Assembly: GCA_963836695.1 (NCBI GenBank)
Contig: CAWIKX010000002.1
Location: 248,001 to 312,000, forward strand
Reading direction: 5' to 3'
DNA length: 64,000 bases
Source: Roseiarcus sp963836695
GTDB taxonomy: Bacteria > Pseudomonadota > Alphaproteobacteria > Rhizobiales > Beijerinckiaceae
The notes under the pieces are model-generated. The model was not told the DNA's origin. It made no database searches and saw only the letters and a program-made list of their open reading frames with translations. Position 1 is the stretch's first letter, and every line of letters starts with the position of its first letter. This document shows, one piece after another, positions 39,615 to 48,689 of this stretch. Position numbers and translations under genes: made by a program.

Positions 39615-40786
39615 CAGCGCTCTCCCCCGTTCACGAGCCGGTCGAGATTGATCGCGGCGCCGACAGCGGGAATGTCCTCGTTGGCGCCGAGACGGCGCGC
39701 GAGCCCATCGTAACGTCCGCCGGCGAGCACGGTTTTGGCGCCTGAGACATGAGGATCGTGGGCTTCGAACACGAACCCGGTGTAATAGTCGAAATCGCGC
39801 ACGAAGGCGGCGCTGAACCGAGTCGCCTCGATCGCGACGCCGCGCGCGGCGATGAAGCCGTTGCGGCGCTCGAACGCTTCCAGCGCCGCGTTCAAATTCA
39901 GGCCGGCGGAATGGGCCAGGCGACGAAGCTCGACCGCCGCCTGGTCGGGGTCTCCCGATACGCCTAAGAATGCGTCCAGCGCCGCGCGCTTCTCCGCTTC
40001 GATCGGCGGCCCAGACCTGAGTGACGCCTGCTCCAGAAAGCGGTCCGCGATTTCGCCTGCCGTGCGCCCGCCGACCGCATCGATGCCGGCGATCGCCAGC
40101 AGATCCTCAACCAAGGCCTTGGCGCCGGCGTGATCGGCGCTCTCCAGGGCCGCCAGCACGCCCGGCTGGGCGAGCGCGCTCTGGCTCGGGCGCATGAAAA
40201 TGGCGTCGAGGCTGAGCCCTCGGGCGACGCCGCGGCGCAGACGCCTCCGCCAGGCCTCGGGAATTTTGAGCGAATCGAGCATGGCGTCGAACAGGCCCGC
40301 GTCGCCGAGCCGCGCCGCGAGCGCTCCACCCCCGGCCGCCGTCGCCGCTTCCATGGCGAGTGAGAACACTTCGGCGTCAGCCGCCTCGGCGTCCAGGCGC
40401 CCGAAGCTCTCGAGCCCGGTCTGGGTCTGCTCGCCGCCTTGGGCCCCGCGAGCGCGAAAGACCGGACCGAGATAGGAATATTCAGCAATTTTGCCGGCCT
40501 TGTCCGAACCGAGATAGGCGCGACAGACGGGAATCGTATATTCGGGCCTGAGGCAAAGCTCTTCGCCCGCGGCGTCCGCGGTGAGGAATAGGCGCCGGCG
40601 GACCTCTTCGCCCGACATGTCGAGAAAAATCGCCGCCGGATGCAGGACCGGCGGCTCGGTGCGCTCGAAACCGGCCGCAAGCAGACAATCGAGCGCGCGT
40701 TCCCCCGCGCTCCGTCGCGCCTGAGCGGCCGGGTCGCCGCTTCGCGGCGCTTGGCCGGCGGAATCGACGAAAATCGTTTCGGTCAC
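39614..40786 (-). CDS. hisZ: ATP phosphoribosyltransferase regulatory subunit
   Basis: HisRS-like paralogue without synthetase function that binds HisG. Visible pieces of the class II fold are DMSGEEVRRRLFLTADAAGE (with the LRPEYTIPVCR motif after it), FRARGAQGGEQTQTGLESF and, near the end, FDYYTGFVFEAHDP and GGRYDGLARRLG. The open frame extends to 41923, but the HisZ start is the GTG at 40786 with GAGGG about 8 bp upstream, giving 390 residues. It is divergent from the mscS gene, with a 170-bp shared promoter region. Confidence 0.9.
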   Translation of the reverse strand: MTETIFVDSAGQAPRSGDPAAQARRSAGERALDCLLAAGFERTEPPVLHPAAIFLDMSGEEVRRRLFLTADAAGEELCLRPEYTIPVCRAYLGSDKAGKIAEYSYLGPVFRARGAQGGEQTQTGLESFGRLDAEAADAEVFSLAMEAATAAGGGALAARLGDAGLFDAMLDSLKIPEAWRRRLRRGVARGLSLDAIFMRPSQSALAQPGVLAALESADHAGAKALVEDLLAIAGIDAVGGRTAGEIADRFLEQASLRSGPPIEAEKRAALDAFLGVSGDPDQAAVELRRLAHSAGLNLNAALEAFERRNGFIAARGVAIEATRFSAAFVRDFDYYTGFVFEAHDPHVSGAKTVLAGGRYDGLARRLGANEDIPAVGAAINLDRLVNGGER

Positions 40787-40957
40787 CAGATGGCCCTCAT
40801 GGGTCTTGGTCCCCTTTAACAAAGCTGCACGGGACGCGCAGCCCCTAACCTTGCCCAAGGTGAACGCTTCCGTCAGCGCCCGGGTTGCCGCCGCAGCCCG
40901 GCCATGGTCGGATGACAAAGGAGGCGCCGTCGAATCATGCCTGGAGCCGTCTAGCCT

Positions 40958-43346
40958 GTGACGAAGCCTGCGTCCGCATTGCGCCTCCTGCGCTGGATTG
41001 TTCTCGCCTTGGCCCTGTTCGCGCTCGGCCGCGCCAGCGCGCAGGAGACCCATCGGCTCGACCTCGACCAGACGCGGGCGACGCTGACCGCCACTGAAAC
41101 AGCGCTTCGGGACAAGAGCCTCGACGATTCGGGGCTGCAGACCCTGCGAACGCAGAGCGACGCGCTCGCCCTCGCCTTGCAGGGCGCGATCGCCGAGCTG
41201 ACCCCTCGCCTTGCGGATTCGGCGAAGCGCCTTGAGGAGCTCACGCCTAAATCGGGCCAGCCTGCGCCGACGACGGACGTCGCCGCCAAGGACCTCGAGA
41301 AGGAGAAGCAGAGGCACGACAGGCTTGACGCCAACCTGCGCGCCGCGCGGGCCATGCTCTTGGAAGCCAATGACATCAGCACGCGCATCAGCGCTGCACG
41401 GCGTCAATTGTTCGCGCAACGGACATTCGCCCGATCGTCCAGCATTCTCAATCCGCAACTGTGGATCGCTGTCCGGCGCGAGCTCCCGGTAGACGCCGAG
41501 GTGGTCCGTAATCTCACCGACAACTGGCTCGGCGCCGTCAACGAACGGCCGCTGCTCGCCAAGATCGGCATGGCCGCGATCCTGATCGCCCTCGCGCTGG
41601 CCGCTGCCCCACTTGGCTGGATCGCGCGCCGATTTATCTACCGGGATCTGGGCGAGAAGACGCCAAGTCGATTGCGCCGCGCGCTCGCCGCCGCCTGGGC
41701 TTTTGTGATCTTCGCCGTTCTGCCGCTCGCTGGCCTCGGCGTGCTGGCGGGGGCGCTCGAACTCGTTCGATCTCACCGATCCGAGCATGCAGGGGGTCAT
41801 CGACGCAGCGGTCGAGGCGGCGCGCGTCTTGATCGCCGTCAATGCGCTTGGCCGCGGCATGCTCGCGCCCGAGCGTCCGCCCTGGAGGCTCGTTCCGGTC
41901 AGCGATCGGACGGCAGGGATCATCTATCGCCTCGCGATGACGCTTGCGGTGATCTGGGCTGTCGAGCGGTTGATCGAGCCTATGGCCGACGCCGCCGCCT
42001 CGCTCAACATCGCGGTCGCCACACGCGGCGCCGGCGCGGTCATCGCAGCGATCGCGATCGCCTATGCGCTGCGTGGGCTCGGGGCGCGGCCGACCGGCGC
42101 GCAAGGATCGCCGCAGAACGAAGCTTGGGCGCCCTTGAGAACGCTCGGGTGGGCGGCCGCGTTGATCATTTTCCTGGCCGCCGTGACCGGCTACGTCGCA
42201 TTCGCCACGTTCCTCCTCAATCAGGCGATTTACCTCAGCGTTCTCGGCAGCGCGCTCTACATTGCCGATATCATCGCCCAGGACGGGATCGAAGCCGTCT
42301 TGAAGCCGGATGCGCCAATTGGCGGGCGTCTCGTGGCGATGGCGGGCCTGCGCCGCAACGCGCTCGCGCAGATCTCCGTGATCCTTCAAGGCATCGCCCG
42401 TGTGGTGGTGCTTGTGGTTGCGGTCGCGGCGGTGCTGAAGCCCTGGGGCGTGCAGTCGCAGGACATGTTCGGCGCGCTGCGCTCGGCCTATTTCGGCTTC
42501 TCGATCGGCGGCGTCACCCTCTCGTTGTCGTCGATCATCGGCGCGGCGATCGTCTTCGCCGTCGCGATTTTTCTAACCCGGTTGATCCAGAACTGGCTGA
42601 GCTCGCGATTCCTGCCACAGACGCGTCTGGACGCCGGCGCCAGCAACTCGGTCCGGACGATTTTTGGCTATATCGGCGTCATCGTCGCGGCGCTGATGGC
42701 CAGCGCGCAAATCGGCCTCGACCTGCAGAAAATCGCCTTGATCGCCGGCGGCTTGTCGGTCGGCATCGGCTTCGGACTGCAGACGATCGCCAACAATTTC
42801 GTCTCCGGCCTCATCCTGTTGTGGGAGCGCACGATCCGCGTCGGTGACTGGGTGGTGGTGGGATCGGACCAGGGGTTCGTCCGTGCGATCAACGCCCGCG
42901 CCACCGAAATCGAGACCTTCGACCGAGGCAGCTTGATCGTGCCCAACTCGAATTTCGTCAGCGGCGTCGTGAAGAACTGGGTCCACAACGATCGGGTCGG
43001 ACGCATCGTCGTCTCGATCAACATCACCTACGAAAGCGATGTTGATGAGGTGCGCGATCTCATGATCTCCGCGGCCAAGGCGCAGGAACAGGTGCTCGCC
43101 ATTCCCGCCCCTTCGGTGCTGTTCGCCGAGTTCGGCGACTGGTCGATCAAGTTCAATCTGATCTGCTTCGTCGAGGACATCGAGCGGGCGGAGCGGACGC
43201 GAAGCGACATCCATTTCGAGATCTTAGGCCGAATGCGGGAGGCGGGCCTGCGCATCGCCTATCCCGCCCCGCCGCCGGCGGACGTGCCCTCGAGATTCGA
43301 GCCTGAGCCGAAGCCGGCCCCGCCGCCTCAGGCGCAGCGGAAATAG
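40958..43346 (+). CDS. Large MscS-family mechanosensitive channel with DUF3772 (single-base frameshift)
   Basis: About 795 residues after correction. The N-terminus has a signal peptide (LLRWIVLALALFALGRASAQ), a periplasmic coiled-coil DUF3772 region (about 30-180) and many TM helices. The C-terminal MscS core has the pore helix IAGGLSVGIGFGLQTIANNF, then the beta domain RVGDWVVVGSDQGFV and a Pro-rich tail. The first part lies in one frame to about 41765 and the rest in the next; removing one A from CTCGAACTCG at about 41758-41767 joins them. It relieves osmotic pressure in the inner membrane. The GTG start is the best available. Confidence 0.85.
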
Positions 43347-43453
43347 GCCGGGAGCCATCCAGAAACCTCGCTCTGAGGCGCCGCGAAGCGGCCTCGAAGA
43401 ACGCTCCAGAGAAATGGCAAGAGGACGCTCGCTCTATCCGATGCCAACTGGGC

Positions 43454-43492
43454 CATCCTTCGAGACGACCGCTTCGCGGCCTCCTCAGGATG
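43454..43492. repeat. Palindromic intergenic repeat, copy 1
   Basis: Begins CATCCTTCGAGACG and ends CTCAGGATG, with an inner GC palindrome (ACCGCTTCGCGG). The same outer ends recur at 58762-58803 and, inverted and degenerate, at 58692-58728. It lies between two convergent genes. This REP-like element type is common in Hyphomicrobiales genomes. Confidence 0.75.
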
Positions 43493-43520
43493 AAGTCCGA
43501 AATCGTCATCCTCCCGCTCC

Positions 43521-44375
43521 TCACCCGACCCGTCCCGCCTCCCAGCCAATGATCGCCTGCTTGCGCGCGAGGCCCCAGTGATAGCCGGTGAGCGCTCCCG
43601 AGCGCCCCAGCACACGATGACAGGGCACGACGAACGAGATCGGATTCTTCCCCACGGCGGCGCCGACGGCGCGCGCGGCCGTCGGCTTGCCGATCTTACA
43701 AGCGATGTCCGAATAGGTGGTCGCGCGGCCCAAGGGCACCGCGAGCAACGTCTCCCAAACCCGCACCTCGAAATCCGTGCCGATCAGCACGACGCGCAAA
43801 GGCGCGTCGGACCTCCAGAGGGAGGGATCGAAGGCACGGCTTGCATAAGGGGCGGTCAAGCGCTCGTCCTCTGTGAGACGCGCTCGCGGCCAACGCCGCG
43901 CCATGTCGGCCCGCGCGACCTCGCGATTGCCGTCGTCGACGAACCCGAGGCCCGCCATGCCGCGGGGCGCTGCGACCACGATCGCCTCGCCGAACGGCGA
44001 GGGATGGAAGCCGTAAGCGAGCGTGAGATCGTCGCGGCGATAGTCGCCAGGCGTCAGCGCCTCGTGAGCGACGAACAAGTCATGCAGCCGGCTCGGGCCG
44101 GAAAGGCCGACGTCATAGGCCGCGTCCAGCACGCTCGCCGAGGAGCGGAGGAGTTCACGCGCCCGCTCGATGGTGCAAGCCTGCAGGAACGCCTTTGGCG
44201 TCAAGCCCGCCCAGCGCTTGAAGACATGCTGGAAGTGCGAAGGCGAAAGGCCGACATGGCTAGCGACCGCCTCGACAGACGGCTGATCGCGATAGCGCTT
44301 GGAGATGAACTCGATCGCGCGCTTGACGGTGGCGTAATCCGCGTCGGCAGCTGGAGCAGTGGGTATGTCGAGCAT
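43521..44375 (-). CDS. ada: Ada-like bifunctional AraC regulator / methylated-DNA-protein-cysteine methyltransferase
   Basis: DNA-repair protein of 284 residues. The N-terminal AraC-type HTH (about 15-115; SHVGLSPSHFQHVFKRWAG) is followed by an MGMT domain with acceptor Cys in ISFVVPCHRVLG and the DNA-contact TYSDIACKIGKP. The zinc/methyl-phosphotriester domain of E. coli Ada (Cys38) is missing, as in many alphaproteobacterial forms, so it can repair O6-methylguanine but probably lacks the triester sensor. ATG 44375 (MLDIPTAP) fits; an upstream ATG at 44432 would add 19 atypical residues. Confidence 0.9.
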   Translation of the reverse strand: MLDIPTAPAADADYATVKRAIEFISKRYRDQPSVEAVASHVGLSPSHFQHVFKRWAGLTPKAFLQACTIERARELLRSSASVLDAAYDVGLSGPSRLHDLFVAHEALTPGDYRRDDLTLAYGFHPSPFGEAIVVAAPRGMAGLGFVDDGNREVARADMARRWPRARLTEDERLTAPYASRAFDPSLWRSDAPLRVVLIGTDFEVRVWETLLAVPLGRATTYSDIACKIGKPTAARAVGAAVGKNPISFVVPCHRVLGRSGALTGYHWGLARKQAIIGWEAGRVG

Positions 44376-44481
44376 GGACGGTCCTGTGGAGCCTGCGCCC
44401 GCTTCATAAGCCGCGCCGGATCGAACATGCATACGCGTTCCTGCGATGCGGGCGCCACCCGAAAACGACGATCGCGCGCCT

Positions 44482-45045
44482 CTACTCGCGCGCCTCGTCG
44501 AGCCATCCGGTCGGCAAGCCGTCGATGCTCACCATGTTCTTCTCCCGCCGGTAAGCTTCGAGACCCCCTTCGCCCTTGGCGTACGACCAATTGTCGAGCG
44601 AGGGGCGCTCGCCGCGATAATCGAACAGCGGCGTTCCGTAGCCGCAGGAGGTCTGCACCAGGTCGACGTGGAGGCGGACGATCTGGCGCGCGCCGGTTGG
44701 CTCGACGCCGCCGAAGGCGCTCCGAAGCAGGGCGCCATAGGCCGACCCGCCCCGGCGCAGAACCTCGCCGCGACCGTAGAGACGGAGGATGTTCGGCGGC
44801 CCGTCGAAGGCGCAGAACATGATTGTGAGCCGGCCGTCCGCCTTGACATGGGCGGCGGTCTCGTTGCCGCTGCCGGTGCGGTCGAGATAGGCGACGGTGC
44901 GTTCATCGATGATCGCGAACGCGTCCGCCCCGCGCGGCGAGATGTTCACCCGCGCGTTCGGCGCCGCGGAAGCGGCGAAGAAGATGCGCTGCCGGCCGAT
45001 GAACTCGCGGTGACTGGCGTCAATGTGCGGAAACTGTTTGGCCAT
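44482..45045 (-). CDS. Pyridoxamine 5'-phosphate oxidase-family flavoprotein
   Basis: A 187-residue split-barrel flavin-binding protein (PNPOx-like). It begins MAKQFPHIDASHREFIGRQ and continues with FFAASAAPNARVNISPRG, TVAYLDRTGSGNETAAHV and ARQIVRLHVDLVQTSCGYG. Such stand-alone proteins bind FMN or F420-type cofactors and have mostly unknown substrates; it is not the PdxH enzyme of vitamin B6 synthesis. Its start is 2 bp from the end of the lysozyme-like gene upstream. Confidence 0.88.
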   Translation of the reverse strand: MAKQFPHIDASHREFIGRQRIFFAASAAPNARVNISPRGADAFAIIDERTVAYLDRTGSGNETAAHVKADGRLTIMFCAFDGPPNILRLYGRGEVLRRGGSAYGALLRSAFGGVEPTGARQIVRLHVDLVQTSCGYGTPLFDYRGERPSLDNWSYAKGEGGLEAYRREKNMVSIDGLPTGWLDEARE

Positions 45046-45047
45046 GG

Positions 45048-45686
45048 CTAAAGGCTTCTTGCTCCTGCCGCAGTTCGGCTCACGCTATTGCGGTCATTTG
45101 GATCGAACTCGCTGCCAATCTCCGTCGCTCTTCGAATCCAGTCTGAGCCAAAGTACTGAAAGGTCGAGAAGGAACGATAAACAGCTTCGCGTTGAGTTGT
45201 GAAGGCGTTTATGACGTCGTCGACGTCGGCGATCTGAGCAACGGCGCCTGCAGTTTGTGGCCCCCAAATTCCATCGACGCCGATTTCGAGGGCGAATTGG
45301 AGAATTTCAGTCGCCTGTCCCGCTCCCATGTTCACCGATGAGTCGAAGAAGGACAGGTCCAAACCAATGGGCAGCTGCGGACAGCGCGGCTCCCAGTAAT
45401 CATCGAGGTAGATGGCCTGGCCTTCGGATTGCGCTATCTGCCTTACATCTTGCTCGGACTCATGAAGAGAATTGCGATAGGCGTCATATTCGTTTTGGGT
45501 TATCCCGCACATTGTCGCCCCTCCGGGATCGTGGGGATCATCAGAAAAATTCGCGGGGTTGCTCCAGTCGTTTGGGTAAGGACATTCCTGGGCCAGCGTG
45601 TAGGGCAGGCAAACCAGGAACCTTGACGGGGGCGGCGTGACAACCTTCGCTTGAGGCGACGCCCAAGAAGGCGTTTTGAAAGGCAT
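45048..45686 (-). CDS. GH108-like lysozyme with C-terminal peptidoglycan-binding domain
   Basis: A 212-residue protein. The core HDPGGATMCGITQNEYDAYR and DDYWEPRCPQLPIGLDLSFFDSSVNMG matches glycosyl hydrolase 108 (secretion-activator/endolysin) proteins, whose catalytic Glu is followed by a GGY motif; here that place reads AQECPYPND, with a longer insertion. The second half (FALEIGVDGIWGPQTAGAV) is a peptidoglycan-binding repeat (PG_binding_3 type). The gene is less GC-rich than its neighbours, and these enzymes often come from phages. No signal peptide or holin is seen, and no phage genes surround it. Confidence 0.75.
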   Translation of the reverse strand: MPFKTPSWASPQAKVVTPPPSRFLVCLPYTLAQECPYPNDWSNPANFSDDPHDPGGATMCGITQNEYDAYRNSLHESEQDVRQIAQSEGQAIYLDDYWEPRCPQLPIGLDLSFFDSSVNMGAGQATEILQFALEIGVDGIWGPQTAGAVAQIADVDDVINAFTTQREAVYRSFSTFQYFGSDWIRRATEIGSEFDPNDRNSVSRTAAGARSL

Positions 45687-45776
45687 GGTCTTATACTTCT
45701 CTCTTTGTCGCGCTGACCTCGGGCGGGTTTCTTCGCCGTGTCCAGATCTCTCCTAGCAGAACGTCGCCAGCGAACG

Positions 45777-46478
45777 TCAAGCAGCCGATGGCGGATGAGA
45801 GCGCGAATCGACGATGGCGTCCCAGCCCCATTTGAGCAGTGGCAGCGCATCGGCGGCGAAAGCGCAAAAGTCGTCAACGAGCGCAACGGAGACGACCGCG
45901 GCCTCGGCGACCGGACGGACGCAGACCATGCTCTTCAGCCGCATGGCGGAGGCGATCTCAGGATCGTCGATCGCCTCGAAGCCGCGCGGGGCGCGTTTGA
46001 GCGAATCTTCCGCCGACAAAGAGAGGCCCGCCTTCTTGAGCTTCGCCGTCATCGCCTTGAACAGCTTGGGACTGCGCGCCGCTGCCCCGCGTAGGCGCGC
46101 AAGCTGATCGGATTGAGGCTGGTGGAAGCCGGCGGCGAAGAAACACTCTTCGGGCGACAGGTGGAAATAGAGCAGCCCTGCGCCGTCCTTGCCGCCGGAG
46201 CGGGTCAGCACGGCGCCGGCATGCGTCTTGTAGGGGTCCTTGTTGGCGGAGAACCGGACGTCGCGATGGATTCGGAACAACGAAGACTTGCGATCGCCCT
46301 TGATCGGGATTTTCGCTTTTCGCAGACGCTCTGCCACATCCTCGATGAGGTCGCCTATCGGGCCTTTGACCGCGCTTTCATAAGTCTCGCGGTTGGCCTC
46401 GAACCATTCCCGGCTCTGGTGGAACTCGAGCGCCTTGAAGAACGGCAGCGCCTTCGGACCAAAGCCTACGAACCCCAT
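45777..46478 (-). CDS. DUF2461 (TIGR02453) family protein
   Basis: A 233-residue cytoplasmic protein of a conserved family of unknown function. Family features are ALEFHQSREWFEANRETYE near the N-terminus, SLFRIHRDVRFSANKDPYKTH and YFHLSPEECFFAAGFHQP. It lies between the lysozyme-like gene and pncB on the same strand; the 14-bp gap to pncB suggests co-transcription. No function can be assigned. Confidence 0.88.
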   Translation of the reverse strand: MGFVGFGPKALPFFKALEFHQSREWFEANRETYESAVKGPIGDLIEDVAERLRKAKIPIKGDRKSSLFRIHRDVRFSANKDPYKTHAGAVLTRSGGKDGAGLLYFHLSPEECFFAAGFHQPQSDQLARLRGAAARSPKLFKAMTAKLKKAGLSLSAEDSLKRAPRGFEAIDDPEIASAMRLKSMVCVRPVAEAAVVSVALVDDFCAFAADALPLLKWGWDAIVDSRSHPPSAA

Positions 46479-46492
46479 TTATCGCCAGGCCC

Positions 46493-47812
46493 CTAAACGG
46501 TCACCGGCATGGACTTCATGCCGACCAATCCGAACACCCGGCGATAGCGCTCGACTTCGTCTGGGCGCCCCATGACCTTGTTGGGGTTGTCGGAGAGCTT
46601 GACCGCCGGTCGTCCATCCGCCTCCACAACCTTGCAGACGAGCGAAATCGGCTTGAGTTGGCCGTCGACCCCGGCCGGGGCGCAGCCAATGAAATCATTG
46701 GTCAAGTTCGTGCCCCAGCCGAATGACAAATTGACCTGGCCGCGCAGCATGCGCACCGATTCTTCGATCGAATCGACGTCCATCGCGTCAGACAGGACGA
46801 CGAGCTTCTCCCGCGGGTCGCGGCCTCGCGCCTTCCACCAGGCGATCAGCTCTCGCGCTGCGGGGACCGGGGGCTTCGAGTCCGGCCGCGCGCCCTTCCA
46901 GTCCGCCACCCAGTCGGGCGCATGGGTGAGGAACGATGTCGTGCCGAAACAGTCCGGGAGTACGACGAGCAGGTTGCCCCCGTACATTTTCGCCCAGTCT
47001 TTCAGCACCGTGTAGGGCGCCTCGAACAAAGCCTCGTCGTCCTCGGCGAGCGCCGCATAGACCATAGGCAGTTCGTGGGCGTTGGTGCCGATCGCCTCGA
47101 GCCCCGTATCCATCGCGTGCTTGACGTTGGAAGTGCCGATGAAACTTGCGCCCAGGCCCTCCTGCATCGCCTCGACGCACCAGCGATGCCAGAGGAAGCC
47201 ATGGCGTCGGCGGGTGCCGAAATCCGACAGCTTGACCGGTCCGTCCTCCTCAAGCTCGAGGATCCGCAGCCGCTCGACTTTCGACCATAACTTGGCCTTG
47301 GCGCGCGCGTAGAGCACGTCGAGATCGAAGCGGCTCATGCGCCGCATCGCGGCGCGGGCCCTCAGCTCGCTGATGATGGCGAGGGCGGGAATCTCCCACA
47401 TCGTCGTCCCGGTCCAGGGGCCGGAAAAGCTGAGCTCGTACTGCCCGTCGCGCTTCGTCAGTTCGTATTCGGGCAATTGAAACGTCGCCAGCCACTCCAT
47501 GAACTCGGGCTCGAAAATATGGCGCGTTCCATAAAAAGTGTTGCCCGCGAGCCAGATCAGTTCGTTCTTGGCGAGCCGCAAGGTGCGCGCATGATCGAGC
47601 TGGTCGGTGAGCTCCTTCTCGTCCACAATATCGGCGAGTCTCACCGACGTCGTCCGATTGATCAGCTGGAAGGTCACCTGACGCTTCGGATGCATCTTCC
47701 AGATCATCTGGAGCATCAAAAGCTTGTAGAAGTCCGTATCGAGCAGCGTGCGGATGGCTGGATCGATGCGAAACGTATGATTATAGACGCGGGTTGCGAT
47801 ATCCGTGGCCAT
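46493..47812 (-). CDS. pncB: Nicotinate phosphoribosyltransferase
   Basis: NAD salvage enzyme of 439 residues that couples nicotinate and PRPP with ATP hydrolysis. The N-terminus DPAIRTLLDTDFYKLLMLQM is the family start. SFIGTSNVKHAMDTG and the phosphate-binding VLSDAMDVDSIEE with FGWGTNLTNDF complete the active site. The length is typical of the bacterial enzyme. The upstream neighbour lutA is divergent. Confidence 0.96.
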   Translation of the reverse strand: MATDIATRVYNHTFRIDPAIRTLLDTDFYKLLMLQMIWKMHPKRQVTFQLINRTTSVRLADIVDEKELTDQLDHARTLRLAKNELIWLAGNTFYGTRHIFEPEFMEWLATFQLPEYELTKRDGQYELSFSGPWTGTTMWEIPALAIISELRARAAMRRMSRFDLDVLYARAKAKLWSKVERLRILELEEDGPVKLSDFGTRRRHGFLWHRWCVEAMQEGLGASFIGTSNVKHAMDTGLEAIGTNAHELPMVYAALAEDDEALFEAPYTVLKDWAKMYGGNLLVVLPDCFGTTSFLTHAPDWVADWKGARPDSKPPVPAARELIAWWKARGRDPREKLVVLSDAMDVDSIEESVRMLRGQVNLSFGWGTNLTNDFIGCAPAGVDGQLKPISLVCKVVEADGRPAVKLSDNPNKVMGRPDEVERYRRVFGLVGMKSMPVTV

Positions 47813-47888
47813 TGTGCGAGTTTAAGGAGGCTAAGCCTGAGCGACAAGAGCGCGGCGCCCCCCGATTGGGCCGAGGATCGATGAACGG

Positions 47889-48689
47889 ATGAATATGACG
47901 GCGGCCCCCTCAGGCCCGAAAACCCAGCCCCGCGTCGGGCTCTTCGTCACCTGCCTCGTCGACATCATCCGGCCGAGTGTCGGCTTCGCGGCGGTCAAAC
48001 TGCTCGAGGACGCCGGCTGCAAGGTTATCGTGCCGAGCCAAACCTGCTGCGGTCAGCCGGCGTACAATTCCGGCGACCGCGAAAGCGCAAAGAGGCTCGC
48101 GCGGCAGGCGATCGACGCGTTCGAGGATTGCGACTATGTCGTCGCGCCGAGCGGCTCATGCGGCGGCATGCTGATCAAGCACTATCCCGATCTTTTCGCG
48201 GGCGAGCCGGAGCTCGCGCAGCGGGCCGAGCTTTTCGCTGAAAAGACGCACGAACTGATCAGCTTCCTGGTCGACGTGATGGGCGTGAAGAAGGTCGCGG
48301 CGCGCTATGACGGAACCGTCGCCTATCACAACTCCTGCGCCGGACTGCGCGAGCTCGGGGTCAAGACGCAACCACGCCGGCTCCTCGCCGGGGTCGAGGG
48401 CCTGACGCTGGTCGAACTGAAAGATGCAGAGGTTTGCTGCGGCTTCGGCGGCCTGTTCGCCACCAAATACGGGGAACTCTCGAACGCGATCGTCGCGCGC
48501 AAAGCTGACGACATCCGCAGCGTTGAACCCGATACGGTGCTTGCGGGGGATCTCGGGTGCCTGATGAACATGGCCGGCAAGCTTCAGCGCGACGGATCGC
48601 CGATCAAGGCGCGCCATGTCGCCGAAATTCTGGCCGGGATGGCGGACGGCCCGGCGATTGGCGAAGGCAAGCCCGAGGCTGCGCGATGA
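47889..48689 (+). CDS. lutA: L-lactate dehydrogenase complex protein LutA (CCG Fe-S protein)
   Basis: A 266-residue heterodisulfide-reductase-type protein with two CCG domains: PSQTCCGQPAYNSGD near residue 55 and EVCCGFGGLFATKYGELS near the end. In LutABC this subunit handles electron transfer from L-lactate oxidation. The ATG start codon of lutB overlaps its stop (ATGA), so the operon is translationally coupled. An ATG 6 bp in is an equally plausible start. Confidence 0.95.
   Translation: MNMTAAPSGPKTQPRVGLFVTCLVDIIRPSVGFAAVKLLEDAGCKVIVPSQTCCGQPAYNSGDRESAKRLARQAIDAFEDCDYVVAPSGSCGGMLIKHYPDLFAGEPELAQRAELFAEKTHELISFLVDVMGVKKVAARYDGTVAYHNSCAGLRELGVKTQPRRLLAGVEGLTLVELKDAEVCCGFGGLFATKYGELSNAIVARKADDIRSVEPDTVLAGDLGCLMNMAGKLQRDGSPIKARHVAEILAGMADGPAIGEGKPEAAR

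Noticed and set aside
39614..41923. 769-residue hisZ reading frame
   Set aside because: Only the part from the GTG at 40786 is HisZ-like; the upstream part is the antisense of mscS.
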